A stretch of 64,000 bases of DNA from Trebonia sp963767685. GTDB lineage: Bacteria; Actinomycetota; Actinomycetes; Streptosporangiales; Streptosporangiaceae. The DNA is taken from contig CAVYEZ010000001.1 of the NCBI GenBank assembly GCA_963767685.1, positions 434,001 through 498,000 of the forward strand, written 5' to 3'. Within the stretch, counting starts at the first letter, position 1, and each line of letters opens with the position of its first letter. Shown one piece after another: positions 38,416-48,943 of this stretch. A program made the position numbers and the translations under genes. The notes under the pieces were generated by a model. It had not been told where the DNA came from. It saw only the letters and a program-made list of their open reading frames with translations, and made no database searches.

Positions 38416-38676
38416 GGGACAAGACCGTACCAGCCAGGCGGTTGCCGCCTCCGCGGGAAGCACAGGCACGGTGCCGGACCGGAGTCAGCCGGATCCGTTC
38501 CGGCCCCTCGTGTTACCGCGCCGCCCGCGGCCGCAACCTCGGTGCCGGACCTGACGTTTAAGATAAGTACGGTTCGTCAGTTGATCCAACATACATTTCC
38601 TACTACTTAAGTTGACTTTGATCCGCCGGCGTGATGTCCTTGACTCGAGGGCGGTCTACGGAGAGAGGACAGGTCT
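38416..38676. promoter_or_regulatory. Divergent promoter region of bioB and the acyl-CoA dehydrogenase
   Basis: The middle (38550-38620) is notably AT-rich. TTGATCC occurs at 38581-38587 and again, as TTTGATCC, at 38618-38625. TTAAGTTGACTTTG could supply a -35. GGAGAGAGG precedes the dehydrogenase start. No gene is visible; binding by a biotin regulator is possible but not shown. Confidence 0.4.
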
Positions 38677-39710
38677 ATGGCAGCGATCAGGCCTCGTGAC
38701 CTCCTCACTGACGGCCTGCTCGGGCGCCTTGGGCGGGCGGGCGCGCCGGCGCGGCGACATCGCCGCGCTCGCCGAGGCCGGCTACCTGAACGTCGCGCTG
38801 CCCCCGGAGTTCGGCGGGCTCGGCTGCACGCTCCGGCAGGCCGCCTGCGGCCAGCGGCGGCTCGCCCGGCACGCACCGGACACCGCCCTCGCGGTCAGCG
38901 CGCACCTGTACTGGACCGGCGCGGCGGCCGACGCCTACCGGGCGGGCGACGACTCGGTGCGCTGGATCCTGGCCGAGGCCGCGCGCGGCGCGCTGTTCGC
39001 GGGCGGGCACGGGGAGGCGGGCGGTGACCTCCGGTTCGCCGACCCGCGGTCACGGTGCGAGCCCGCGGGGGAGGGCGGGTACCAGTTCCGCGACCCCGGC
39101 GTGCTGTCCACCAGGACGCCCGCCTGGGACTGGATCGCGCGTGCACGCCGTGCACGCGCCCGGGCGGCCCGGGGATCAGCGCGGCCGCAGTCGGTCATCG
39201 CGTTCGCCGGGCGCGGCGCCCGATGTACGCCGGGGTTCCGCGTCGCCCGGGTCGCGGCCGCCGGGCACTCCCGCCGACGTCTTCACCACCAGCGCGCTCA
39301 CCTGGGGACACTCGATTCTCGCCAGCGTCCAGTACTCCGACGCGCGGCGCGCGTTCAACGACGCGATCACCGCGTGCGCCGAGGCGGCGACGCCCGCCGC
39401 CTTCGCCGATCCCGCTGGCCCGGGCGCCGGCCCTGGTCCGGCCGGGACCGGCGTGCCCTCGGCCCGCCGCCCGGCCGGCCGCTGGCCGGTCGCCGAGGCC
39501 GGCGTGCTGCTCGACGAGATGAAGGCCAAGATCGCCGAGATCACCCATCCCTGGCAGCTCGTCCAGGCCCCGACGCCCGACCTCGGCGGCCAGCACCTCA
39601 TCAGCCTGCACGCCATGCGCCACGAGGTTGCCGAGGGCGCCGCCACCGTGCACGCCCTGGTCGGGCAGCTAACCGGCACCGCCGCCCCGGCGCGCCCCCT
39701 GGCCATGTAA
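38677..39710 (+). CDS. Acyl-CoA dehydrogenase-family protein (frameshifted, rather short)
   Basis: ATG 38677 starts MAAIRPRDLLTDGLLGRL. After a break near 38745 the acyl-CoA dehydrogenase N-terminal domain follows: DIAALAEAGYLNVALPPEFG, GLGCTLRQAA and TALAVSAHLYWTGAAADAY. The middle domain is badly broken (39145-39290), then FTTSALTWGHSILASVQYSD and a helical C-terminal half ending APARPLAM. About 345 residues compared with 380-400 for typical family members, so part of the beta domain may be missing or scrambled. The enzyme would oxidise an acyl-CoA using FAD, but the substrate and activity are doubtful in this form. Confidence 0.65.
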
Positions 39711-39803
39711 GGCCCGAGCGCGGGTGACGCGGTCACCGACGCGCCGCCCCGCGGCCGCCGAGGCACTTACATGCCCGAATGGGCGAAATGCGATCATTGC
39801 CGG

Positions 39804-40568
39804 ATGGAAACGATCATCGATCTTGAGCGGATGGCGGCCGCGCACTGGCGCGGAACCGAGGAGGAGTGGCTGGGCGACTGGCTGCTCCGCGCTGCGGAAG
39901 GGTTCACCGGCCGCGCCAACTCCGCCCTGCCGCTCGGCGCCCCGGGCCTGCCGCTCGACGAGGCCCTCGTCGCGGTGACCCGGTGGTACCGCGCCCGCGG
40001 CCTGCCGCCGATGATCGCCGTGCCCACGTCGCTGCAACCTGACTGTCACAGGCCAGGCGCTCGACAACCAATTGTCGGAACGGATGTGGCTGACTCGCCC
40101 CGGCCCCGCCTTCGTCATGGTGGCCGACCTGCCGCTCCGCGTCCCCCCGGACGGGCTCGCCGCCTACCGGGAAGTCCGGCTGAGCCCCGAGCCCGACGAC
40201 GCCTGGGCCGCCAGGTACCACTACCGGGGCCAGGACCACCTCCCGCCGGTCGCGCGGAAGGTGCTCACCTCGGCGCGGGAGCAGTCGTTCATGAGCATCA
40301 GGGACGGCGATGAGGTGCTGGCTATCGCCCGGCTGTCGATCGCCGGCGGCTGGGCCGGCATCACCGCGGTCGAGGTGCACCCGGGCCACCGCCGCCAGGG
40401 CCTCGGGCGGCGCGATCACGGCGGCCGCGTGCCGACGCGGCCCGACAACGCGGCGTCTGCCGGGTCTTCCTGCAGGTCGAGGTGGGCAACGCCGGCGCGC
40501 GGGCGCTCTACAAGGGGCTCGGCTTCCGCGACTCGCACCGCTACCACTACCGCCTCGCCCCGGCGTAA
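39804..40568 (+). CDS. GNAT-family N-acetyltransferase (frameshifted)
   Basis: METIIDLERMAAAHWRGTEE and WLGDWLLRAAEGFTGRANSA with LPLGAPGLPLDEALVAV are characteristic of a two-part actinobacterial GNAT found beside ftsK. The catalytic GNAT domain is in the second half: VLAIARLSIAGGWAGITAVE, VHPGHRRQGLG (acetyl-CoA loop, RxxGxG type) and, after breaks near 40410 and 40440, VFLQVEVGNAGARALYKGLG, FRDSHRYHYRLAP. A first break is near 40045. Its substrate is unknown. A short hairpin (CCACTGG and CCAGTGG, 40570-40586) follows the stop. Confidence 0.8.
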
Positions 40569-40677
40569 GCCACTGGAACCCAGTGGTCTTCGAGGCCCCG
40601 AATCCCCTTCAAACCAGCGACACGCCGGGGCGGCGGATGCTTAGGGAGAAGCCGGGGTACTCGTTACGTTTGGGATT

Positions 40678-43563
40678 ATGGCTACCTCTCGGTCCAGGGG
40701 CTCGTCAGGCTCGCGGGGCGGGCGGGCGGGCACTGTCGGCAGTGACTACTACAACGACGAGTCGCCTGAGGTGATACTGCCGAACCCGCCGCCCGGCGGC
40801 GCCAGGGGCGGGGGAGCGCGGGGTGGCTCCCGGTCGGGCGGTGGCACCGGTGGTGGCACTGCCCGCGGCGGGACGAAGTCCGGCGGCGGGCGTAGCACGG
40901 GAAGCGCGCGCTCCGGCGGGACGCTAGCGGGCAAGGGCGGCGCCAAGTCCGGGGGCAAGTCGGGAAGCCGGTCAGGCAACACGCGGGGCGGCCCGGCCAG
41001 TCGCGGCAAGGCCGGCCGCGGCCGGCAAGGGCCCGGCGAAGGGCAGGGGCGCGGCCGCGAGGAACGCGCCCTCGCAGAACCTCCTCATCGTGCTCACCGC
41101 GTGGCTGTTTCGCGCCATCGGGATGGCGTGGCTGCTCGTCGCCGGGATCGTGGGCGGCCTCGTCCGCCGCTTCGGCCGCAACGCGCGGGAACTGCACCCC
41201 GATCACAAGCGCGACGGCCTCGGCCTTATCTTCCTCGGGCTCGCGATCGTCTTCGCCGCCGCCGTGTGGGCCCGCATGCAGAACACCGCGTTCGAGGGCA
41301 TCTACACCCTCACGAGCTCGGTCGTGGGCGAAGGCGCCTTCACGGTCCCGGTCATCTTCGGGCTGATCGGCTGGCGGTTCATGCGCCACCCGGACAGGAA
41401 CGCGGCGCTCCCGCCGGCGGAGATCGGCTGGACCGCGCTGATGATGGGCGCGCTGGGCCTGCTGCACATCGCCAAGGGCGTGCCGACGCTGTCCCACCGG
41501 GGCGGCGGCTGGCCGGCGGTCAGGACCGCAGGCGGCCTGGTCGGGATGGTCGTCTCCTGGCCGCTCGACAAGGGACTGACGGCCTGGGTCGCGACGCCGC
41601 TGCTCGGCCTGCTGGCCGCCTACGGGGTCCTCGTCATCACGGGCACGCCGATCCGTGAGGTGCCCGAGCGGCTGCGAGAGCTCAGGGCGCTGTTCGGCTA
41701 CCCGGTCGACGAGTGGAACGACGGGGCCTTCGACGGCGAAGAGGACGAGGACGAGGCCGTCGAGGGCGGGGCGCGGCGCCGCGAGATCAGCCGCGGCGCG
41801 ATCCGGCTGAAGGGCGCACTCGAGTCGGGCGACCAGCGCAAGCCCTACGACCCGCAGGTCCTGGTGACCAACGAAGAAAGGCGCGCCCGCCGCCCAGCCG
41901 CCGGAGGCCAGGATCGGCGAGGGCCTGCTCGACGACCTGGGCTTCACCACGGAGACCGAGCCGCGGCGCCCCCGGCCGAGGAGCCGCCCGCGGCGTTCCA
42001 GCCGGTCCAGCCAGAGCCGGCCAAGCCGGCGCCGCTGCGGACGGTGCCGCCGGCCCCGGTCCTGCCGGGCGAGCAGCTGACGCTCAGCGGCGCGGCGGCG
42101 GGCAGCTACACGCTCCCGCCCGCCATGATGCTGCGCGAGGGCACCCCGCACAAGGCGCGGACCAAGGCCAACGACAAGGTCGTCGCCGACCTGCAGGACG
42201 TGTTCGAGCAGTTCAAGGTCGACGCGACCGTGGCGGGCTTCACCCGCGGGCCGACGGTCACCAGGTACGAGATCGAGCTGGGCGACGGCGTCAAGGTCGA
42301 GCGGGTCACCGGTCTCTCGAAGAACATCTCTTATGCCGTCAAATCCGCCGAAGTCCGCATCCTGCCGGTCATCCCCGGCAAGTCGCGATCGGGGTGGAGA
42401 TCCCGAACCTCGACAAGGAGATCGTCAGCCTCGGCGACATGCTCCGCTCCGACGTGGCCATCGCCGACCACCACCCGATGGTCGTCGGCCTGGGCAAGGA
42501 CGTCGAGGGCAAGACGGTCCTGGCCAACCTGGCGAAGATGCCTCACGTGTTGGTGGCGGGCGCGACCGGATCGGGGAAGAGCGTTTGCCTCAACGGGCTG
42601 ATCACGAGCGTGCTCATGCGCGCCACGCCGGATGAGGTGAAGATGATCCTCATCGACCCCAAGCGGGTCGAGCTGAGCATCTACGAGGGCATCCCGCACC
42701 TGATGACGCCGATCATCACCAACCCGAAGAAGGCCGCCGAGGCCCTGGAGTGGGTGGTCGGCGAGATGGAGACCCGCTACGACGACCTGGCCGCGTTCGG
42801 GTTCCGGCACGTGGACGACTTCAACAAGGCGGTGCGGGCGGGCAAGATCAACCTCCCGCCGGGCTCGGAGCGCGAGCTGCGCCCGTACCCGTACCTGGTG
42901 GCCGTGGTCGACGAGCTCGCCGACCTGATGATGGTCGCGCCGCGCGACGTCGAGGACAGCATCGTCCGGATCACCCAGCTGGCCCGGGCGGCGGGCATCC
43001 ACCTGGTGATCGCCACCCAGCGCCCGTCCGTCGACGTGGTCACCGGCCTGATCAAGGCCAACGTGCCGAGCAGGCTCGCGTTCGCGACCTCCAGCCTCGC
43101 CGACTCCCGGGTCATCCTCGACCAGCCGGGCGCGGAGAAGCTGGTCGGCCAGGGCGACGCGCTGTTCCTGCCGATGGGCGCCTCCAAGCCGCTGCGGCTG
43201 CAGAACGCGTTCGTCTCCGAGAAGGAGATCAGGGAGGTCGTCGAGTACTGCAAGCCGCAGCAGCAGGTCGAGTACCGGCAGGACGTCGCGGCGGCGCCGG
43301 AGAAGGCCAAGGAAATCGACGGCGAGATCGGCGACGACCTCGAGCTGCTGATCGCCGCGGCCGAGCTGATCATCACCAGCCAGTTCGGCTCGACGTCCAT
43401 GCTGCAGCGCAAGCTCCGGGTGGGTTTCGCGAAGGCGGGCCGGCTGATGGACTTGCTGGAAAGCAGGGGTATTGTCGGGCCAAGCGAAGGTTCCAAAGCG
43501 CGGGACGTCTTGAAGCGGCCAGATGACCTCGACGAGGTGCTGACCTCTCTTCGCGGCGGGTAA
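40678..43563 (+). CDS. ftsK: DNA translocase FtsK/SpoIIIE (frameshifted)
   Basis: The N-terminus is a Gly/Ser/Arg-rich basic linker of about 120 residues. Four membrane helices follow (AWLLVAGIVGGLVRRF, GLGLIFLGLAIVFAAAVW, VPVIFGLIGWRF, LLGLLAAYGVLVITG), then an acidic/Pro-rich linker and the alpha/beta motor: AGFTRGPTVTRYEIELGDGV, SYAVKSAEVRILPVIPGK, Walker A VAGATGSGKSVCLNGL, Walker B VAVVDELADLMM and RLAFATSSLADSRVILDQ. The C-terminal gamma winged helix (SQFGSTSMLQRKLRVGFAKA) reads KOPS sites. Breaks are near 41060, 41890, 41965 and 42385. It pumps chromosomal DNA through division septa; because it is important, the breaks are more likely errors than mutations. Confidence 0.92.
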
Positions 43564-43695
43564 GCGGGACCACAAAATTTGGGCGCGCCAAGGGCAATCC
43601 GTGGGCGGCCGACCCCACGAGACGTTACTTTAAGTGACGAGTACAGTTCGCTGGGTAAGAAGAGTTCAGGGACGAGATCTTCCTGGAGGCGCGAC

Positions 43696-44441
43696 GTGAG
43701 CATCGGTGACACCTTGGCGGAGGCGCGACGTCAGGCCGGTCTCACTATCACTCAGGTAAGCCAGCAGACCCGGATACGAGAATCGATCGTCCGGGCGATC
43801 GAACAGGGCGACTTCTCGCCCTGCGGCGGCGACTTCTACGCCCGGGGGCACATCCGGTCGATCGCGGAGGTGGTCGGGGTCGACCCGGTGCCGCTGGTCA
43901 GGGAGTACGACGAGGAGCACCCGCCGGGCAGCATGCGCGCGTCGCAGATCTTCGAGCCCGCGACGCCGATCAAGATCCGCGAGCCGCGGAACCTGCACCT
44001 CGGCCGGGTGCTCGCGGTGGCGCTGCTCGCCGTGATCGGCTTCGGCGCCTACCGCCTGGTCTCCACGCACGACGCGCACAACTCGGCCACCCCGGCGGCG
44101 ACGATCCGCCCGGTCGCGACCGCGAAGCCGAAGGTGACCACCAAGCCGGTCACGCACAAGGCGGCCGCGGTGCCGAAGGACGAGGCGGTCATCACGCTGA
44201 CCGCCACCTCGGACTGCTGGGTCGGGTTCGACAGCCCCACCGGCCAGTCGCTCTACCGAGGGCACCGTCCCGGCCGGGCCAGACCATGACCTGGCACGAG
44301 AAGCACGCGGTGTCGATGGTGATCGGCAACCCGCCGGGCGTCAAGCTGACCGTGAACGGCCAGCCGCAGCAGATGAGCTCGGTGAACGTGGTTACGCTGA
44401 ACATCGACCCGTCAAGCAAGACCCCGGTAACGGTCGGCTAG
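43696..44441 (+). CDS. RodZ-like HTH membrane protein with DUF4115 (one frameshift)
   Basis: GTG 43696 (GGAGG upstream) starts VSIGDTLAEARRQAGLTITQ. The HTH_25 domain continues as TRIRESIVRAIEQGDF and FYARGHIRSIAEVVGVDP. One membrane helix (GRVLAVALLAVIGFGAYRLV) is followed by a Thr/Lys/Pro-rich linker and a C-terminal DUF4115-like domain (AVITLTATSDCWVGFDS, then after a break near 44260 LYQGTVPAGQTMTWHEK). This is the cytoskeletal RodZ architecture, conserved between ftsK and rimO in actinomycetes. It probably links the inner face of the membrane to cell-wall synthesis. Confidence 0.88.
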
Positions 44442-44497
44442 CGAGCGTCCGGCGGACCGGTGACCTGAGGCAGCGCCCGATCACGTACCCTCTGTTC

Positions 44498-45921
44498 GTG
44501 TCTAATTCCCGTACCGTAAGCCTGGTCACGCTCGGTTGCGCGCGCAACGAGGTGGACTCGGAAGAGCTCGCCGCGCGCCTTGCGGCTGGCGGCTGGACGC
44601 TGCGGGGCGAAGGAGAAGACGCGGACGTCGTCCTCGTCAACACCTGCGGCTTCATCGAGGCGGCCAAGAAGGAGTCCATCGACACCGTCATGGAAGCCGC
44701 CGACTCAGGGGCCAAGGTCGCGGCCGTGGGCTGCCTGGCCGAGCGGTACGGCACTCGAGCTTGCGACGGCCCTGGATGGCGAAGATGTCGACGCCCAGGT
44801 GCTCAGCTTCGACGACTACGCCGACATCGCCGCGCGCCTCGACGACGTGCTCGCCGGGCGAAAGCGCGCCGGCGCACGTGGCCAGGGACCGGCGCACGCT
44901 GCTGCCGGTGAGCCCCGCGAGCCGCCAGCAAGCCCAGCGAGGCGACCGTGGACCTCACTGACCTGCCGCCGGGCGTCGCGCCTGCCTCCGGGCCGCCCGG
45001 TGCTCCGCAAGCGGCTGGCGGGCGGCGTGGCCGCCCCGCTGAAGATCGCCTCCGGCTGTGACCGCCGCTGCTCGTTCTGCGCCATCCCGTCCTTCCGCGG
45101 CTCATTCGTCTCCCGGCGCCCGCACGAGCTGCTGAAGGAGGCCGAGTGGCTGGCCAGCCAGGGAGTGCGCGAGCTGGTGCTGGTCAGCGAGAACTCGACC
45201 TCCTACGGCAAGGACCTCGGCGACCTGCGGCTGCTTGAGACGGTCCTGCCCGAGCTCGCCAAGGTCGGCAAGCATCGCCGGGTCCGGGTCAGCTACCTGC
45301 AGCCGGCCGAGGTCAGGCCGGGCCTGATCGAGGTGATCGCCGCGACCCCGGGCGTGGCACCGTACTTCGACCTGTCGTTCCAGCACGCCAGCGGCCCGGT
45401 GCTGCGCCGGATGCGCCGGTTCGGCGACCGCGCGCGGTTCACCGAGCTTGATCGAGCGGATCAGGCAGCTCGCGCCGGACGCGGGCGTGCGGTCCAACTT
45501 CATCGTCGGCTTCCCCGGCGAGACGGCCGAGGACCTGCGGGAGCTTGAGCTGTTCCTGAGCGAGGCCCGGCTGGACGCGATCGGCATCTTCGGCTACTCC
45601 GACGAGGACGGCACCGAGGCCGCGACGTTCGCCGACGACATCAAGCTCGACGAGGACGAGGTGGCCCGCCGGGTGAGCGAGCTGGCCGACCTCGCCGAAG
45701 AGGTCATGGCGCAGCGCGCGGCTGACCGGGTGGGCGAGACGGTCGAGGTGCTCATCGAGGAGGCGACCGGCGACGGCCGCTACGAGGGCCGCGCCGCCCA
45801 CCAGGCGCCAGACGTGGACGGGTCGACGACCGTGCTCGCCGACCGGCCGCTCGCGCCCGGGGACCTGGTGACCGCGCGGGTGGTGGAGTCCATCGGCGCC
45901 GACCTGGTCGCCCGCGTGTGA
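44498..45921 (+). CDS. rimO: Ribosomal protein S12 methylthiotransferase (frameshifted)
   Basis: RimO adds a methylthio group to an Asp of ribosomal protein S12. The N-terminal UPF0004 domain is VSLVTLGCARNEVDSEEL with VVLVNTCGFIEAAKKESID and AVGCLAERYG. The radical-SAM motif is ASGCDRRCSFCAIPSFRG, followed by ELVLVSENSTSYGKDLGDL, RVRVSYLQPAEVRPGLIEV, LSFQHASGPVLRRMRRFGD and FIVGFPGETAEDL. A C-terminal TRAM domain ends at the TGA at 45919-45921. GTG 44498 starts VSNSRTVSL. Breaks lie near 44755, 44865, 44935, 45000 and 45450. Gene order ftsK-rodZ-like-rimO-pgsA-cinA is typical of actinomycetes. Confidence 0.93.
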
Positions 45922-45931
45922 CCTGGTTACC

Positions 45932-46643
45932 GTGAACGACGTGCAGGGAACTCCCGGAGAGGGCACGGCCGCCGCCGGTCGGCATCGTCAACGTCGCCAA
46001 CGTGCTGACGGTGGTGCGCATCTTCCTCGTCCCTGTCTTCGTCGTCTGCCTCGTTCACGGCGGCACCGGCTGGCGGCTCGGCGCGCTCGCCGCGTTCGGC
46101 GGCGCGTCGTTCACCGACTTCCTCGACGGCCAGCTGGCGCGCAAGCGCGGCCTGGTGACCGACTTCGGCAAGATCGCGGACCCGATCGCGGACAAGGCGC
46201 TGACCGGGGCGGCGCTGATCACCCTGACGGCCCTCGGCGAGCTGCCCGGCTGGGTCACCGGGCTGATCCTCGCCCGCGAGGTCGGCATCACGGTGCTGCG
46301 CTTCGCCGTCATCAGGCGCGGCGTCATCGCGGCGAGCCAGGGCGGCAAGCTGAAGACGCTGCTGCAGATCATCGCGATCTGCCTCTACGTGCTGCCCCCT
46401 TCCCTCGGCCTGCCCGCCCTGGTCAAGGAGGTTGTCATGGGCGCCGCGCTCGTGGTGACGCTGGTGACCGGAGCGGACTACGTGGTACGCGCCGTACGGC
46501 TGAGCCGGTCTCCGCGCGACAAGGCGGAGGGCACGGGCAGTGCGCCGGCCAGTCATCCTGCGGCCCCCGTACCCCCCGATGTCCACGCGCCGGGGCCCGA
46601 TCGCGAAAGCGGCGATCGTATCCGGCCGCCGCGCGCGGACTAG
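45932..46643 (+). CDS. pgsA: CDP-diacylglycerol-glycerol-3-phosphate phosphatidyltransferase (one frameshift)
   Basis: The CDP-alcohol phosphatidyltransferase signature is intact, SFTDFLDGQLARKRGL followed by TDFGKIADPIADK, giving DxxDGxxARx8GxxxDxxxD. Membrane helices occur at ILREV-type positions such as LTVVRIFLVPVFVVCLV, GAALITLTALGELPG and LGLPALVKEVVMGAALVV. GTG 45932 starts VNDVQGTPGEGTAAA; one base near 45975 must be removed to join VGIVNVANVLTVVRIFLV. The C-terminal 45 residues are Pro-rich and disordered. It makes phosphatidylglycerophosphate, or may act as a PgsA paralogue, and lies ten bases after rimO. Confidence 0.88.
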
Positions 46644-47071
46644 GGGTAGAACAGTTGCTTTGTTCGGCGTGTTTTAGATGGCATGAGCTCGTTTCGAATG
46701 GCATACTGATTGTGCGGGCTAGGCCGTCGGCCGGGTGCCGCGCGACAGGGAACCACGCCGCCCCAGAGGACGCGGCCTGGCCAGCCCAGGCGCGGGCCAG
46801 GAACGTACCGGCGGCCGCGGCCGCACCCAGGAAGCCCTCCGCCCGCGAGACCCCCGGCAGCCAGTGGCACCAAGACCGGCAGGCCCCACAGGATCACGGC
46901 GGGCAACCAGGCGGCCCAGGACCGTTCGGGGCCGCCGGCCAGCCAGGACCAGCTCCTGCTAGCTCAAGAGGAACGGTTGCGTGGTGACTGCGCAAGGGCG
47001 GGATGGCGGCTATCCTCCTGACTCAGGCCCACAGGCCTTCCCACACGGGCACGGCAGGCAAAGGCTGCGCG
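46644..47071. other. 428-bp region between pgsA and cinA, no supported gene
   Basis: The first 80 bases are AT-richer (TTGCTTTGTTCGGCG, GTTTTAGATGGCATG) and may hold a promoter. The rest (46735-46990) is GC-rich; all plus frames read as Pro/Arg/Gly-rich low-complexity text. One frame reads NHAAPEDAAWPAQARARNV and SARETPGSQWHQDRQAPQDH with plausible bias, but there is no start site and no family. Confidence 0.4.
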
Positions 47072-47587
47072 GTGACTGACACAACAGATGGCGTGGCGGG
47101 CGCGGCCGCCCGAGAGCTCGCCACGGAGATCATCCGGGTGCTGACCCAGGCCGGCGAGACCGTGGCCGCCGCCGAGTCGCTGACCGGCGGGCTGGTCGCG
47201 GCCGCGCTGACCGACGTGCCCGGCTCCTCGAACGCGTTCCGCGGCGGTGTCGTCGCCTACGCGACCGAGCTCAAGGCCCAGGTGCTCGGCGTGGACGTCG
47301 GCATGCTCAAGCGGCACGGCCCGGTCTACGCCCCGGTGGCGGCGGCCATGGCGGACGGCGTACGGCAGCGCCTCGGCGCGACGATCGGGGTGGCCACCAC
47401 CGGCGTGGCGGGCCCGGGCCCGCAGGACGGCCACCCGGCGGGCACGGTGCACGTCGCCGTGAGCCTGGCCGGCGACACGGTGGTGCGAACGATGGCGCTG
47501 GCCGGAACCCGGGACGAGGTACGTAGACTGACTGTGGAACGGGTACTTGGTTTGCTACTGGGGCGGCTTAGGGAAGAGTGTCCGTGA
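47072..47587 (+). CDS. CinA C-terminal domain protein, nicotinamide-nucleotide amidase
   Basis: The 171-residue protein contains only the CinA C-terminal (PncC) domain, which deamidates nicotinamide mononucleotide in pyridine-nucleotide salvage. Motifs are VAAAESLTGGLVAAALT with the catalytic Ser, SNAFRGGVVAYATELKAQVL, and GVATTGVAGPGPQDGHPAGT. GTG 47072 starts VTDTTDGVAGAAARELATE, with AAAGG upstream. The frame is intact. The separate N-terminal CinA domain is absent, as in many actinomycetes. Its position after pgsA and before the ClgR-like gene is conserved. Confidence 0.9.
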   Translation: MTDTTDGVAGAAARELATEIIRVLTQAGETVAAAESLTGGLVAAALTDVPGSSNAFRGGVVAYATELKAQVLGVDVGMLKRHGPVYAPVAAAMADGVRQRLGATIGVATTGVAGPGPQDGHPAGTVHVAVSLAGDTVVRTMALAGTRDEVRRLTVERVLGLLLGRLREECP

Positions 47588-47638
47588 TTACAGTGTTACG
47601 TCGAGAGTGAACACACCGGGTAGTGGCCTCGCGAATTT

Positions 47639-47658
47639 ACCGTACTGAAAGGTACGGT
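47639..47658. promoter_or_regulatory. Inverted repeat in the leader of the ClgR-like gene
   Basis: ACCGTAC (47639-47645) and GTACGGT (47652-47658) are exact reverse complements around six bases, 80 bp before the ATG. It may be an operator or a small hairpin. Confidence 0.45.
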
Positions 47659-47738
47659 GGAGTTAGCAATGGTCGCGATCCGGTAACTTCGCAGTGAACC
47701 CCCGGCAAGCGGTTGCGCATCAGGAAGGGAGTGCGACG

Positions 47739-48141
47739 ATGGTTCTGCTTCGTCAACTGCTCGGCGACGTGCTGCGTCGGCTGCGCGTCAGGCAGGGTCG
47801 CACTCTGCGCGAGGTGTCCGCGTCAGCGCGAGTGTCTCTTGGTTACCTGTCCGAGGTGGAGCGCGGCCGCAAGGAGGCGTCCTCCGAGCTGCTCGCCGCG
47901 ATCTGCGCGGCCCTTGACACGCCGCTCTCGCAGGTCTTCCGCGAGGTTTCCGACAACTTCGCCCTGGCCGAGCTGCAGAACGAGCCCGTGCTCGCCGGCG
48001 CGCTGCGCGAGCCCGGCCTGCGGATCCCCGGCGAGCGCCTGCCCGGTGGAGCGCGGCGGCGTGGACGTCCCCGGGGCGGCCGGCCCGCTCGACGACGGCC
48101 TCGACGGCCTCGACCAGCTCCCCTCGGTCGTAGGCGTTTAA
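47739..48141 (+). CDS. ClgR-like XRE-family regulator (one frameshift)
   Basis: ATG 47739 with the strong site AGGAAGGGAG starts MVLLRQLLGDVLRRLRVRQG. The HTH reads RTLREVSASARVSLGYLSEV, followed by ERGRKEASSELLAAICAALD and TPLSQVFREVSDNFALAE. This matches ClgR of actinobacteria, an activator of clpP and other protease genes, located beside pgsA/cinA as here. A break near 48045 joins the C-terminal VERGGVDVPGAAGPLDDG ending at TAA 48139-48141, about 133 residues. ClgR itself is a Clp substrate through its C-terminal end; whether the present end is such a degron cannot be told. Confidence 0.85.
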
Positions 48142-48157
48142 GCAGATAGCACGCAGC

Positions 48158-48203
48158 CGGGCCACCGTGCTCGATGACCTTCGGTCATCTTCGCGGTGGC
48201 CCG
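48158..48203. terminator. Compound terminator hairpin between ClgR-like and Rrf2 genes
   Basis: CGGGCCACCG (48158-48167) pairs with CGGTGGCCCG (48194-48203), and inside it GATGACC and GGTCATC pair around TTC. A second stem, CCGGGGG and CCCCCCGG, follows near 48215-48235. The genes are convergent. Confidence 0.75.
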
Positions 48204-48288
48204 CAGTATTTCCCGGGGGAGCCGCCCCCCGGCTGCGGGTTTCGCCCGCGGTCGCGCGGTTTTCGCCTCAAGCCGAAGGTCAGGCCGG

Positions 48289-48747
48289 TTACACCCAGGC
48301 CTGCGGGCTGTCGGTCAGCACGGCGACGGCCGGGGGAAGCTCGCCGGACACGATGTCCGCGAGCGTCACGGTCTCAAGCACGGCCCGCTCGTTCGCGCGC
48401 AGCGCGATCCACACCCGCTGCAGCGGCTCGGCCGCGCCCGGGTAGGTCACGTTCTCCGGGCGCTCGCCGCGCACGCCGAGAAGCTGGCCGTCGATGGCGC
48501 GGATGATGTCCGCGAGCGAGATCTCCGACGCCGGTCTGGCCAGCCAGAAGCCGCCGTCCGGCCCCCGCTGGCTGCGCACGATGTTGCTGCGCCGCAGGTG
48601 GGTCAGGATCGTCTCGAGGAACTTGCCTGGTATGTTCTGCGCCTGGGCGAGCTGCTCGGCCGTGACATGGCCATCGTGCGCCGCGGCAAGCTCGATGGCG
48701 GCGCGCAGCGCGTAGTCGGCGCGTGCGGACAGTCGCATGTTCGCCAT
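48289..48747 (-). CDS. Rrf2-family transcriptional regulator without cluster cysteines
   Basis: MANMRLSARADYALRAAIEL starts a 152-residue Rrf2 protein, with the winged helix GHVTAEQLAQAQNIPGKFLE and TILTHLRRSNIVRSQRGPDG, GFWLARPASEISLADII and the dimer helix. The region where IscR and NsrR carry three Cys for an iron-sulphur cluster (after GERPENVTYPG) has none, so it is not a cluster sensor of that type and may respond to a small molecule, like CymR. The start used is ATG 48747; ATG 48738 is possible. It is divergent from the xanthine-dehydrogenase-like operon, its likely target. The frame is intact. Confidence 0.9.
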   Translation of the reverse strand: MANMRLSARADYALRAAIELAAAHDGHVTAEQLAQAQNIPGKFLETILTHLRRSNIVRSQRGPDGGFWLARPASEISLADIIRAIDGQLLGVRGERPENVTYPGAAEPLQRVWIALRANERAVLETVTLADIVSGELPPAVAVLTDSPQAWV

Positions 48748-48943
48748 TATGCAGCTTCCCGATCGGAAAACTGACATCAACGAGGTAAGGATGCTGACGG
48801 CAACCGGGCGAAGGCTATGCTGCAATCGTTCGCATTGACGGCGGCGAAGGCCGCCGCGAACAGCCCGGCGCGGTTGCAGGCAGCGGTTGTATACATGAGT
48901 TGCCGCAGTCGCCTGGTCAGCCAGCAGAACGGAAGTGGTGCAC
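48748..48943. promoter_or_regulatory. Divergent promoter region of Rrf2 and the dehydrogenase operon
   Basis: TTCCCGATCGGAAAA near 48767 contains the palindrome CCGATCGG close to the Rrf2 start, and GGCGGCGAAGGCCGCC (48841-48856) is a small hairpin. TTGACG at 48835 could be a -35 for the dehydrogenase operon. No gene is present. Confidence 0.45.

Noticed and set aside
40678..46643. Real pseudogenisation of ftsK, rimO and pgsA
   Set aside because: Conservation resumes fully after each break and the genes are important; single-base sequence errors are the simpler explanation.
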